A stretch of 64,000 nt of DNA from Cunninghamia lanceolata (Eukaryota > Streptophyta > Pinopsida > Cupressales > Cupressaceae): positions 16,189,001 through 16,253,000 of the forward strand of contig BSBN01000888.1 in NCBI GenBank assembly GCA_027924645.1. The letters are read 5' to 3'. The translations under genes and the position numbers were made by a program. The notes under the pieces are model-generated. The model had not been told where the DNA came from. It saw nothing but the letters and a program-made list of their open reading frames with translations, and made no database searches. This document shows positions 11,735-22,932 of the stretch, in pieces; position 1 is the stretch's first letter; each line of letters starts with the position of its first letter.

Positions 11735-13692
11735 GTAGCTCTAGTGACTACTGGTAGCCCCCTCACCCTATCCACCACCACTGGGTCCTACACCTAGCCT
11801 ACCATCTCTAGGAGGTCCCATCATCGAAGCCACAGACCGTGATCCACCTATCCTCTAGGACACTGAAGCCCCTGACCTGCTCCTCTAACTCGGTTGTCTC
11901 TGCTCTGCAGGCACTGCTTCATGGTACAAGCCTCTATAATACTTAGCCTCACCCTGTGGTCTCCTCAACTCACCCTGTGCCTGAGTCAATTGTGTAGCCA
12001 AGTACATCATGGTGCCATCTATCCCCAAAGCAGCTATTGCTCTATGTCACTCTATTGTTATAGCATGTAACTACTGCATAGTCATGTCTCTCTCCACCCT
12101 CATCATCTGCACCTGCTGTACAACCACATCTCTCTCAGCTCTAATAGCATGTATATGTTGTAATGTTGTATCTCTCTGGGATGTAACTAGATTCACCTGC
12201 AGTACAACTACATCCCTCTCACTAGTCACCCTCGCAAGACTACCATCATCCTACCCATCACCTCCCTGTGCTCTAGCCTGCAGCTATGCATGGTATGTCT
12301 GAGCATGTGCTTTAGCATGTCATAACCCTATCACCACCTGATGATGGTCTATCTCCACCCTCCTCAACCTCATCTAAGCCCATTGTCTCCATCTCCTCTC
12401 CTCTCTGATCTGTCGTCTCAATTGATGCATACCCACATCATCATCACCTATCATCTATGTTGCTAGTTGTGCCAATACCTATGGCTGAGCCTGAACCTGT
12501 ATCCCTAGAGCTGCTGGCACAACTACCTATGCTGGTGAAGCTCATCACCACCTCCTCCTCACTGGCCTCTGCATACCAATCTCTCCTATCTCTCCCACCC
12601 TCATCAGCTAAGTTGATCTAGCCGTAACCCAGTATCCATCATAATCTGGGAGTGTCCCCAGATCTGCAGGACCCTGTCTCCATGTTCATATAATTGGCCC
12701 TAATCAATCTCTCTTTGCCAAGGGTGTGTCAACCACAATCTCCAAACCCCAATCAAACACCTCCTACCATGTCCTCCCAAAAATAGCATCACCTACCAGT
12801 ACTCCTTGTGGTAAGTTGAACTGCCTCAACACCCTCTCGGGCAAATAGCTCTCTATAATATATCTATCGTATCCAAAAATATAACTTGCTTGCCTAGCAT
12901 AGACAAGCTCTGCATCCTCCTCATCCTCACATGATAGCCATGGCCTCCACACAAACCTATCCACCTCATCTAGTGTTTGCCACCAGTACACCACCCCTCA
13001 CTGCTGCCGGTAGGTAAGAGCTCCCCTATACATCCTAGAATATGGCTCTCCTACTACTCTCGCTACCCATCCATTTAGCCTCATCACCGGAATATGCTCA
13101 TATGCCCATACATATAAAACTATAACCCCAACTAACATACTCACCCCAAACATATATGCATAGTCATGTAGATAATGATATAACTACCCTAGCACACACT
13201 CGGCCCATGCATATCTAGTCCCATAGGACAACATCCCCTCCATCACTGTCCCCATATAACTAGAAAACCTCTAGTCCGTCTGTCTCCAACTAGCCACCTG
13301 ATAATAGCCACCACTACCTGTTATAGCCTATCACATAGCTCCTCCATCCTAGCCATAGGAATCTCTAAACCCTCTGCCCTAATGTCTGGAGTCCTGAACA
13401 ACCATCTAAATGTCGTTGGACCCATATCAAGATCATAATCTACCCGGTCTCCATCAATAGGAACTCTTAGAATCCAGAATACATCGTCCAAGGTAACAGT
13501 CGCCTCTCTTGTCAGAAATAAGAACAAACTATGCTCACTTGTCCATCGCTCAACTATCGAAGTCATCATTCCTTGATGCACCTGCACTGGCTCTAACCTT
13601 GACACATGCTCTAATCTAAGGATCTCTAGCACTAGCCGATCCTCTGCATCCAATAATTTGACCAACCACAAATCCCTACAATGTGGCTCTCA
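11735..13692 (-). pseudogene. Plant mobile domain (PMD, MAIN-like) protein, decayed
   Basis: The minus-strand conceptual protein begins near 13692 with PHCRDLWLVKLLDAEDRLVL, then TREATVTLDDVFWILRVPID, the conserved N-terminal PMD block. After a frameshift near 13270 it continues with SYGTRYAWAECVLG, WAYEHIPVMRLNGWVARVVG and, at 12764-12994, RPWLSC plus SYLPERVLRQFNLPQGV, the conserved C-terminal PMD block. The tail (about 12250-11735) has a heptad-like coiled coil (SERDVVVLQV, SQRDTTLQHI, AERDVVVQQV, VERDMTMQ) and a Gly-rich end. PMD proteins occur as host MAIN/MAIL genes and inside MULE and Ty3 elements (family knowledge). Stops and the frameshift make it a pseudogene. Its position antisense to a plus-strand LTR at 14726 suggests a retroelement-borne copy. 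Confidence 0.75.
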
Positions 13693-13789
13693 TGATAACA
13701 ATGGTGGTAGTATATCCTACATCATTTCGCTCACCGTATCAGTCTCTTGTGCTAAACAAATTAACTTTTGCCTGCTATAACTACATATA

Positions 13790-14220
13790 TCTACTACAAG
13801 TGACCCACTTTTCTATAAGTGCTATCCTTTTGATCATAAGAAAACCAATTTTCTATACGCACGTGCTTTTTAGCTTACAAGCGACCTCTTTACCCTATGC
13901 GCGTGACTATTGACTACAAAAGAGCTCCTACCTTACATGCACACACTTTATGCTCATAAGTGACCTATCTGCCATATACATTTGACTGTCCTTTAAAAGT
14001 GAGCTATTTCTATATATGCATTGACTTTTCATCCATAAGCAATCTACTCTAGCCATATGCACAATTTGCCTATCCATTTACACTAGTTGACCACAAGCGA
14101 TTCACTTTTTCCATAAGGGCCTAGTCCGTGCCTATATACGACCTAAACTACCATAAGTGACTCCTTTTCCTACCCAAGCGACCTAAACTACCTATCCTAA
14201 CACCTAGTCACTTCTGGTGA
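13790..14220. repeat. Degenerate repeat with CATAAGYGACCT core
   Basis: At least eight copies of a core like (C/A)A(T/C)AAGYGACCT occur near 13797, 13878, 13955, 13996, 14034, 14093, 14154 and 14185. They often alternate with TATGCRCRTGACT-like phrases. Spacings cluster near 40, 60 and 80 bp, suggesting an ancestral unit of about 20 bp. The array lies between the putative first exon and the body of the PMD pseudogene. Confidence 0.5.
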
Positions 14221-14304
14221 TGTGTGTGCATTTATTACACCTCTAGCCTATCCAAATCATGCATTTAGTAAAAGTTTTGATACATACCTGTACACCTACT
14301 CCTG

Positions 14305-14480
14305 CTAGTCACCCATGTGTCCTCACTCGCTCGGCATGATGATCTCTACATGGAATCACCATCTTGATAGCTCTCCAACTCTCGTAGCACCACAAATCTT
14401 AGGAGCTCTAGATCTCTATAGATTTCTGAACACACATGAGCACAAATGAGCCTATTTGCCCTTGAAGGACCTACTTATAG
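14305..14480 (-). promoter_or_regulatory. Possible promoter and first exon of the PMD gene
   Basis: On the minus strand CTATAAGTAG (14471-14480) is a reasonable TATA box. About 110 bp downstream, ATG at 14362 opens a short frame (MVIPCRDHHAERVRTHG), closing at TGA. A splice join to the PMD body at 13692 would be needed and was not established. This is inference from position and a TATA-like match only. Confidence 0.3.
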
Positions 14481-14725
14481 CCCATTCTTGAACCCTAATT
14501 CTTCTATATCATCCCCATTTCTCCCAACTCAACCCCCATTTTCTTCGTGTCAACCTTATTTCTAGCCTTTCATCTTATTGCGAGCTAACCTAGCCCTTCC
14601 TAGTTAGCCTAGTTTACCTTTTGAGGGGGCATCATACACTGAGTCATAACCTTGTTTATCAAGCAAATTATTGTATCTTCTTTGACACAACACTCTAACA
14701 AACATTGTATCAAAGAGAGGCAAAA

Positions 14726-15538
14726 TGTAGACGCCCATAATTGGCCTCATTATCATTAGTATCAATATCACATTATCTATCATCTGCATTTGTCTAACAC
14801 GCTTGAACTATTTCAAAAAAACCTATTTCTTCTATTAATTAAATAAATTTATATTTATTTAATTATCTCTATTTCTATCTAATTTAATTAAATAAATCTT
14901 ATTTATTTAATTAAAATTCCTTTCACAATCCCACTTTCCAATTAATTTCTCTTATCATTTATCTTCATGAGCCGACATGTGTGCCTCTTTCATTTAAAAA
15001 CACGTACATGGCACTACATCTTTTATTTAATATCTTTCACATGTGGTACTTTTTATGTACACGATCACACATAAGCCTTATCTTCCCTCCACTTGTCATC
15101 TACACATTCACCTATGACTATCAATTCATCTTAGCCCTTCACATAGCGACCAAATCTCCACCATTGGTTGATTTTGGTTGAGTTCTATATAAACACCCTC
15201 TCATTCCATACTACATCTATCTAGATATCCAGCATAATCATAGCATCTACATTATCATCTTGAGCATATTGAGCATTTTAGCATCCATTGAGCTTATTAT
15301 CATTATCATTCATCCATCATGGTAGCTTTGATCTTCATAATTGTTCATTGTTGAAGAAGCAATCCACATCACATACAAAGAATCATACAATCTAAGTGAT
15401 ATTGTTCTTGAATTGCATGCTTTTGATTTCATTTGGATTTGATTCTTTGATGATTGTAGGATTAGGGTTTCATTTGTAATGCTTGATCTAACTAACCTAA
15501 TTTTTACCTATCACACAAAGTTTTGCTACTGTGTGCAT
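14726..15538 (+). repeat. Ty3-type LTR with AT-rich hairpins
   Basis: Begins TGTAGACGCCC after a purine-rich AAAGAGAGGCAAAA. GAGGGGGCATC at about 14625 resembles the end of a Tat-type internal region. It holds two perfect palindromes: 14836-14865 (13-bp arms) and 14883-14915 (15-bp arms around CTT), a TATATAAA box (15185-15192), and a U5-like AGGATTAGGGTTTCATTTG (about 15460). It resembles the LTR at 61199 in its first bases and hairpins. The end near 15538 is uncertain. It could be a 3' LTR of an element to the left or the 5' LTR of the frame starting at 15595. Confidence 0.55.
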
Positions 15539-15594
15539 GATTAAAAAAGAATACAACTGGTTAAGGTACATGTTCTTTCTTCCAAATTTGAACC

Positions 15595-17679
15595 ATGGTT
15601 TCTTTCTTAGTAGAGGAACATGTTATATGCTCCTTCATCCCTACACAAGTCATTTGTAATCAGTTATGGCCAATTGGTATGAACATGGATGCTCCTTCAT
15701 TTGCATCTTCTTATGTTGCAGACCCTAGAAACTATCTAGCTTTTGACCATCCTGACAATGCATGTTCTAGTCATGGCTTTACATGTTATACCAACCCGAA
15801 TCTATATGCACCATTGCATAATCAAAATGAGTCTACTAGGTTGTAGTATGAAATTGAAAAAGAAAAGTAGTTTCTAGAATCATTGTTGCAACATGAAAAA
15901 CAATTAGAAAGTCAAATTAGGCTACATGAATCCAAGCCGCAATTCAATGCCCTTCCTGCTATTTCAAATTGCTCATTTCTTTAGCCTTGTCCCATTACTA
16001 ATGAAAATACATACTAATAGATAGATCTCTCTTGGGTCAATTATGAAAAGTAGTCCATTCCCAATAAAATATACGATAAGATGCCTTTATTTGATGGGTG
16101 TGAAATGTATGATGGGAAGGAACATATTGAGGCATTTTCAGACATCATGGACAAATTATGATTTGAGGATATAGATACGTGGATGACATTTTTTGTTATA
16201 TCTCTATGTGGAATGGTACAGAAGTGACTTGTTGGTTTCCCTAACCATCACTTTGCTTCCTAGGATCATTTAGTGGCTACAATTGAAAAGCATTCAAATG
16301 GTTTGGACCCTACACTTCTTGTCTAAGAATTAGAAAATATTAGATGCTATGAGGGAGATTCAAGCATGGAGCTTAGCCACATATTTGCTTTTGTCATATT
16401 CCACATCCTAGAGGGTTTTAGACCTGATATATTTGTTTGTATCAACAGGTATCGAGGAGGTTATGATGTTACATTAGACTTAGGTTCTATATAGGAGGAT
16501 TTCAATCTAATGAGCATGCAATAGACATACTTGTTCATTGATTATGTTGACAAAATTAAGCGGGCTATGATTGCAAAATGCTTATCCTCAGATGTGAAAG
16601 TTGCTAGAAATGAACATGATGTTGTAGATAGTAAGGATGAGGATGCTTCATGTGATCTAGGAACAATGTCAAGTGATGATTATGAATGTAGGAGGGTAGA
16701 AGAAGGTGCTGGTGCACTATATGATAGTGATTCAAATGAAATAGTGGTGATTACACCTACATTCAATTGGATCAGTCATCAGTGGATGATGAAGATGATA
16801 AAATCAATGATGATTCCCAATTTGGTGAAGAGAGTTATGACCCTGCTGCTTGTTGTAGAATTATGGACCGCTAGGAAGGTATGTATGCAAATGAAAAATT
16901 GAATAACTCAACTCATATAGATGATTATATAGAGGATACATACATTGATGATACAGATAATGATGAAGGTATGAGCATAATGCACAATGTCTTGTATGAA
17001 GATCATGCAAGTCTATTAGGTAGCATAATTCATGATTATCATTGGTTGATGGATAATCCTCTTCTTGAAAATGACCTAAGGCTCAATGGTTTTGAGGAGC
17101 TATCAACTTTGAAAGGGGAGAATCAAATTCCATACTATCAATATGACTTAGCTACCTATAGACACCAAGTGGACAAAGAGGTGTATGTACACAATGATGA
17201 AGATTTCACCTAGTTAGTTCTTAAGGTTGGTTATGCTGAGTGTATGTGAGTCTCTTTTATCCAAAATGATGACATTGAGACCTTTGACACTTGTTTACAT
17301 AAGGATGATGTAGATCTGGTTGCACTAGATGATAGAGCTATAGAGATAAATGATGGTGCAGCCAGTGAGATTCAAACTTAAAGACCTTGCCTCTAAGGGT
17401 TGTGAGGATGAGGAGCATGCGGATGTATGCGAGACCCTGTCTAAACAATGCATGAGTCATCTTCATTCTCATATAGATTATGCTTCAACTGGACTTCATG
17501 GAGGCACTACTACAATTACCAAGGACCGTGAGGTAATAATTTCTAGCTATGAAAGATTCTATCACAAATGCTTTTTTAGAGCTTTGTCTTGGGCAATTAT
17601 CTCTTGTTTATGTGGATCATGTTCAGAGCACATTTTTTAGCTCATTGGTTGGGCCTGATAACTTTGTAGCTAGGTATTC
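15595..17679 (+). pseudogene. Acidic gag-like protein of an old retroelement (5' part)
   Basis: A long, stop-riddled plus-strand frame. After an N-terminal segment (ATG at 15595) comes MPLFDGCEMYDGKEHIEAFS (16081), VISLCGMVQK-stop-LVGF, SNGLDPTLLV and CYEGDSSMELSHIFAFVIFH, a distant match to the gag capsid layout (F-G, H-EAF, SL-G-AQ-W). From about 16540 to 17380 it is strongly acidic (DDYIEDTYIDDTDNDEG type). Frameshifts lie near 16790 and 17350-17580. The frame runs into element B at 17680 and resumes at 22933. Function beyond gag-like is not recognised; the gag assignment itself is moderate. Confidence 0.5.
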
Positions 17680-18243
17680 TGTTAGGGTTAGCTAGTAGAA
17701 GATATCAATTAAATGCAAATAAAGATTAAACAGAGAAATGGAAATACACAGAAATAATAACAACGAGAGACAAGTTTTAACGTGGTTCACCCAAACTCAG
17801 GCTACATCCACCAAACAGAGAGTCCAATATTATTATCTAGTAAATCAAACCGATTACAATCAGCAATCCCTGCAACTCAATACTGCTGCAAAATGCTACA
17901 ATACAATACCAAAACCCTAACCCTTAGCCACTTTTTATCAAGCTTTTGTTGGTTACAAAATAGGGTTTTCTTATGTCGGTCAATGAAAAAATTAACTTCC
18001 GGTGCATTATAAAATAATAAAAAACTGTGTGAGGCCACGGGGGTGCTGCCCCTCGACCCCACCCTGTATCGCAACATGGAACGTACTAGGGGCGCTGCCC
18101 CTTGACCTCGTCTTGGGGGCGCTGCCCCCAAACCCCCGTAAGGGGCGCTACCCCTTGACCCCATAGGAATTTGGGGGGAAACCGCTCCAATAAAAGTGGG
18201 GTAAATATAACCTCCGAGTCTGATTAGGCTCCATATAACAACA
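17680..18243 (-). repeat. 3' LTR of copia B
   Basis: Plus-strand ends are TGTTAGGGTTAGC and ATAACAACA, giving inverted TGTT/AACA termini. It contains a GC-rich stretch (18030-18170) with repeated GGGGCGCTGCCCC palindromes, about four units against about three in the other LTR. Confidence 0.9.
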
Positions 18244-18256
18244 ATCTCCCACTTGG
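18244..18256 (-). promoter_or_regulatory. Polypurine tract of copia B
   Basis: On the minus strand CCAAGTGGGAGAT immediately precedes the LTR start TGTTGTTATATGG. This is the usual plant copia plus-strand primer site. Confidence 0.9.
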
Positions 18257-18377
18257 AGACTGATCAGACTCCACACCATATCATCTCCCACTTGGAGACT
18301 GATCATAACACCACTGACCCTGTAGCTCCCACTGGAAATAAGCACCTGGGACTCTGCTGTTCTGTTTTTGGTTGTTT

Positions 18378-20135
18378 TCAGTCTAGAAGACCAACCGAAG
18401 CTGAAGAGGAGCTCAGCTTCTCCCTTGTCACTGCCTTTGTAAACATATCTGCTGGATTGTCATCTGTATGTATCTTTGCCAGCTGTAACTGTCGATCATC
18501 CAACACCGACTGAATGAAGTGATACCTCAACTGTATATGTTTGGTCTTTGAATGCAAGGCAGAATTCTTTGCAAGATGTATGGCACTCTGGCTATCCGTA
18601 AACAAATAACTGTTAACCTGTTGTGTGCCCAATTCATTCATGAAAGATTGCAGTCATATCATCTCCTTGCTTGCCTCCATTGCAGCTACATATTCTGCCT
18701 CTGTGGTGGATAAAGCAACCACCTTTTGTAACCTAGAAATCCAACTCACCGCTGTTCCTCCTACAGTAAAGACATAACCTATAGTACTCTGCCTGGTATC
18801 AATATCTCCTACCAAATCTGAGTCTACATAGCCTGCTAAAATAGTATTAGAGCCCCCAAAACATAAGTGTTTATTGGATGTACCTCTCAAATACCTGAGA
18901 ATCCATTTTACTGCATTCCAATGCTCTAATCCGGGATGACTCATATACCGGCTAACGACTCCTACAGCATGTACAATATCTGGTCGCGTGCATACCATGG
19001 CATACATTAAATTGGCTACAGCTGAAGCATATGGTACCTTGGACATTTTCTCTTCCTCCTCTTGTGTCTTAGGACACATGTCCTTAGTCAATTTCAAATG
19101 ACTAGGCAAAGGTGTGCTGACAGCTTTTGCATTCTCCATGTGGAATCTCTACTACACCTTTTCAACATAAGCAGCCTGAGATAGAGTTAAATTTCTGTTC
19201 TGCCTATCTCTGCAAATTTTCATACCAAGGATTTATTTTGCTGCCCCCAAATCCTTCATATCAAATGACTGTGCCAACTTATGTTTTAACTCTCTTATGT
19301 GATCCATGTTAGACCCAGCTACAAGCATGTCATCAACATATAAACATAAAATAATGTAGCTGTCATTATCTAACCTCTTAAAATAAACACAATGGTCAGA
19401 ATTACACCTGCTGTAGCCTTGCTCATCCATAAAACTATCAAATTTCAAATACCATTGCTGAGGTGCTTGTTTCAGGCCATACAAACTCTTCTTCAATCTG
19501 CACACTAGTTTCTCCGTACCTTTGACCTCAAATCCTTGGGGCTGTTCCATATAGATCTCCTCCTCCAAATCACCATGGAGAAAGGCAGTTTTAACATCTA
19601 GCTGTTCCAAATGTAAATCTTCAGCAGCCACAATACTTAAAATAGTATGAATAGAAGTCATCTTGACAACCAGAGAAAATATCTCATCAAAATCAATGCC
19701 CTTTTTATGTGTAAATCCTTTTACAACTAACCTAGCCTTAAATCTTTTCTTACCTCCATCTTCCTCTTTCAGCCTGTAAACCCATTTATTTGGTACAGCC
19801 TTTTTACCTGCAGGTAACTTACATAATTCCCAAGTCTGATTTTTCAACAAGGAGTCCATTTCTTCTTTCATTGCAGGCTCCCACTGACCCTGTGTATCCA
19901 CCTGCATAGCTTCATCATACCCTTCTAGTTCACCAACATCTATTAACAAAATAGAATACAAAGAGGGAGAAAACCTTTCAGGAGGTCTACTTATCCTTGT
20001 GGACCGTCTAACATTCGCTGGAGTTTGTGGTATTTCTAGTTGCTGTTGCGGAGCATGAGGAACCATTGGAACATCACTATTTGGAGTATCGTCCAGCACA
20101 ACATAATCCTTTTCTTTCTTCTCATGCTGCTGCAA
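18378..20135 (-). pseudogene. Copia B reverse transcriptase and RNase H
   Basis: Same frame as the rest of pol. RT: WVYRLKEEDGGKKRFKARLV, DVKTAFLHGDLEEEIYMEQP, KSLYGLKQAPQQWYLKFD and LYVDDMLVAG, with the catalytic YVDD intact. RNase H: VDSDLVGDIDTRQSTIGYV, STTEAEYVAAMEASKE, FTDSQSAIHLAKN, HIQLRYHFIQS and DNPADMFTK, close to family consensus. It copies element RNA into DNA in the particle. In-frame stops: TAA after LGAAK, two adjacent TAG in the connection, and TGA after KEMI (expected Trp). Without those stops the protein would be near standard length for Tnt1-like elements. Confidence 0.92.
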
Positions 20136-21047
20136 CTAATCTTTGTACAACACCTTCTCATTGAATATAGCATCCCTGCTTCTCAGAATTTCCTGATTTT
20201 CAAAATCCCAAAGCCTATAACCAAATTTATCAATGCCATATCCAACAAAGGTACACCTTTTTGATTTTGCATCCAGCTTGGTTCTATTTTCAGAATATAT
20301 ATGTGCAAATGCTTCACAGCCGAAGTTTTTCAGAAAAGAATAACTCACCTTCTTGCCTGTCCATGCTTCCTCTGGAATACCACAGCCCAAAGGAACTGAA
20401 GGACCTCTGTTAATTAAATATACAACAGTGTTGACAGCCTCTGCCCACATGTTTAAAGGCAGTCCATCATGCAATCTCATGGTCCTTGCACGCTCCATTA
20501 TTGTCCTATTCATGCGCTCAGCCACTCCATTTTCCTATGGAGTCCCTAGAACCATTTTCTGCCTACGAATTCTATTAAAGGAACAATAATCTTCAAATTC
20601 TTTGCTGCAATACTCACCCCCATTATCAGATCTGAGACATTTTAATCTTTTATCTGTCTCATTCTCAACCAAGCTTCTCCATTTCTTAAATGTTTCAAAC
20701 ACATCAGATTTCTGGCTAAGGAAATAAATCCATACCTTCCTAGTTCCATCATCTATGAATGTAACATAATACCGAGAGCCACCGAGAGAAGATACCTGAG
20801 CTGGTCCCCATACATCTATATGCACAAGCTCTAATTTTTCATTTTTCTTTTGCTTCCCATCCTTGAGAAAACTGACTCTCTTTTGTTTTCCATACACACA
20901 ACTTTCATAGAAATCCATATTAATACATTTCAGACCTGGTAAAACTTTCTTAGAATGAAGTACCTTCATACCTTTTTCACTCATATGCTCAAGTCTGTTA
21001 TGCCACAGTGTTGTCTCAGAACCTGCAGCAACTTTTCCAGTCTCTTC
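20136..21047 (-). pseudogene. Copia B integrase
   Basis: The zinc-binding entry LWHNRLEHMSEKGMKVL is followed by the catalytic core: LVHIDVWGPAQVSSLGG (first Asp), KCLRSDNGGEYCSKEF (second Asp) and NGVAERMNRTIMERARTM (Glu), so the D,D,E triad is preserved. Post-core NFGCEAFAHI and FVGYG are typical of copia integrase. It inserts the cDNA into host chromosomes. A TAG interrupts the loop before ENGV (family TPQ), another follows LYKD, and one lies upstream after AAGL. Integrase precedes RT, as in Ty1/copia. Confidence 0.92.
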
Positions 21048-22330
21048 CTACAAACCTGCAGCAACTGTTCCTAAACCTATTTGTTTTTTCTCTGTAACAG
21101 CTAAAGTAGAAGGAATAGTATGACCTGTACAAAGATATAAGGTGCCTACTTTTACACCTTTTGCTACTACTAAGGCACCTTTTGAAACCTTCCAATTTTT
21201 ATCAGTAAATGTAACAGTGCAACCTTGTTCAGTTAGCTGCCCTACTAAAATTAAATTCCTACTGAGCCTTGAAACATGACTTACCTCTTGTAGTAGCCAA
21301 TGATTCCCATTCTGTAACTTAATCTTGATTCTTCCCTTTCTAATAATCTGACAGGGTTCGTTATCTCCCAAATAAACTAGCCCAAAATCCCCTTGGACAT
21401 AATCAAGGAAATAACTTCTATGGGGCGTAGCATGAAATGAGGCCCCTGAATCTAAAACCCATCAATCATCAACATTATCTAGGGAAAGAATCAAAGCATC
21501 ATCTTTAGATTTATTGCTTACCACATTTGCTTCCTTATTGCCTTCTTGTTTGTCTCCTTTGTTTTTCCGAGACCAGCAATCTTTCTTCAGATGACCTAGT
21601 TTTCCACAGTACCAGCAATCCACTTGTCCTCTGGTTTAGGATCTTTTGTCCTTTAATTTTCCTCATGACTTCCCATGACCTCCATAACCTTTTCCTCTCT
21701 CCTTTGATCTTGCCCTGCTTTCTGCATTCAAAACACTGCCTGATTTGGATCCACCTGAGCTTTTCTTACGAATTTCCTCACTCAGAATAACACCAACAAC
21801 ATCATCAAATTTTAGTGTATTTGAACCAGAAACAGAGTTACTAACCGCCATTACCAAACTATCCCAGCTTTCAGGCAATGAACATAATATCAAGAGAGCT
21901 CTAACTTCTTCATCAAATTTTATATTTACAGAAGTCAATTGACTGACAATCATATTAAATTCATTTAAATGACCTGTCACAAATCCACCTTCAACCATTT
22001 TCAAATTAAACAACTGCTTCATGAGAAATACCTTATTTGAGGCTGAGGGTTTTTCATACAATTTTGCCAAAGCTTTAATCAGACCATCTGTTGTCTTCGC
22101 TTCCATTATATTGAATGCCACCGATAGTGCCAGGCACAACCGAATGGTTCCCAGTGCCTTTCTGTCAAGAAGATTCCAATCCTCATAAGACATTGTTGCC
22201 ATTTCTTGGCTACTCCTTCCAACAGCCTCCATAAATCCTTTTGATAGAGGTAATCCTCCATCTGCATCTTCCATAACTGATAGTTCTACCCATTGAATTT
22301 ATCAACCTTCGTTTTACCCTCGTCTGCCAT
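21048..22330 (-). pseudogene. Copia B gag and protease
   Basis: Gag starts at ATG 22330 (MADEGKTKVDKFNG-stop-NYQLW, then MEDYLYQKDLW), 53 bp from the PBS. A frameshift near 22230-22274 moves into the main frame: WNLLDRKALGTIRLCLALSV, EKPSASNKVFLMKQLFNLKM, KFDDVVGVILSEEIRKKSSG, then basic RARSKERGKGYGG. The knuckle WYCGKLGHLKKDCW is intact CCHC. The protease reads WVLDSGASFHATPHR with D-S-G intact. Stops: TAG in gag, TGA and TAA before the knuckle, and TGA before the protease. This gag family is the UBN2/DUF4219 type of Tnt1-like elements (family knowledge). Confidence 0.9.
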
Positions 22331-22382
22331 TGCTCCCACTCAACTGTGAGACTTTCTTGCAGACAATAATCGAACACAACCC

Positions 22383-22394
22383 GCTCTGATACCA
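22383..22394 (-). promoter_or_regulatory. Primer-binding site of copia B (initiator tRNA-Met)
   Basis: The minus strand reads TGGTATCAGAGC two bases from the LTR end, the standard plant sequence complementary to the 3' end of initiator tRNA-Met. Confidence 0.93.
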
Positions 22395-22396
22395 CT

Positions 22397-22932
22397 TGTT
22401 AGGGTTAGCCGGTAGAAGATATCAATTAAATGCAAATAAAGATTAAACAGAGAAATGGAAATACACAGAAATAATAACAACGAGAGACAAGTTTTAATGT
22501 GCTTCACCCAAACTCGGGCTACATCCACCAAACAGAGAGTCCAATATTATTATCTAGTAAATCAAACCAATTACAATCAGCAATCCCTGCAACTCAATAC
22601 CGCTGCAAAATGCTACAATACAATACCAAAACCCTAGCCCTTAGCCGCTTTTTATCAAGCTTTTGTTGGTTACAAAATAGGGTTTTCTTATGTCGGTCAA
22701 TGAAAAAATTAACTTCTAGTGCATTATAAAATAATAAAAAACCGTGTGAGGCCACGGGGGCACTGCCCCTAGACCCCACCCTATATCGCGACAGGGAACG
22801 CGCAAGGGGCGCTACCCCTAGACCCCTTAAGGGGCGCTGCCCCTTGACCCCGTAGGAATTTGGGGGGAAACTGTGTTGATAAAAGTGGGGTAAATATAAC
22901 CTCCGAGTCTGATTAGGCTCCATATAACAACA
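22397..22932 (-). repeat. 5' LTR of copia B
   Basis: Matches 17680-18243 along its length with TGTT/AACA termini. It is shorter by about 28 bp, mostly through one fewer GC-rich GGGGCGCTGCCCC-type unit (22755-22860). Confidence 0.9.

Larger units (their letters stand above)
17680..22932 (-). mobile_element. Copia element B (Tnt1/Tork-like), nearly complete
   Basis: A full Ty1/copia element on the minus strand: 5' LTR 22397-22932, PBS for initiator tRNA-Met, gag-PR-INT-RT-RNase H in one frame, polypurine tract, 3' LTR 17680-18243. The flanking 5-mers TATTC (17675-17679) and TATTT (22933-22937) fit a target duplication with one C-to-T change. Over the first ~370 bp the LTRs differ at about 12 positions by eye, nearly all transitions. 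It is the youngest datable element here and sits inside the older gag-like frame. Confidence 0.92.

Noticed and set aside
12009..12302. Plus-strand Cys/Ser/Thr-rich open frame of 97 codons
   Set aside because: It is the antisense of the PMD coiled-coil tail; the repeating pattern follows from the ERD repeats on the other strand.
13790..14220. CRISPR-like repeat-spacer array
   Set aside because: The cores are short and diverged, spacing is irregular, no cas genes are present, and the sequence is plant nuclear.
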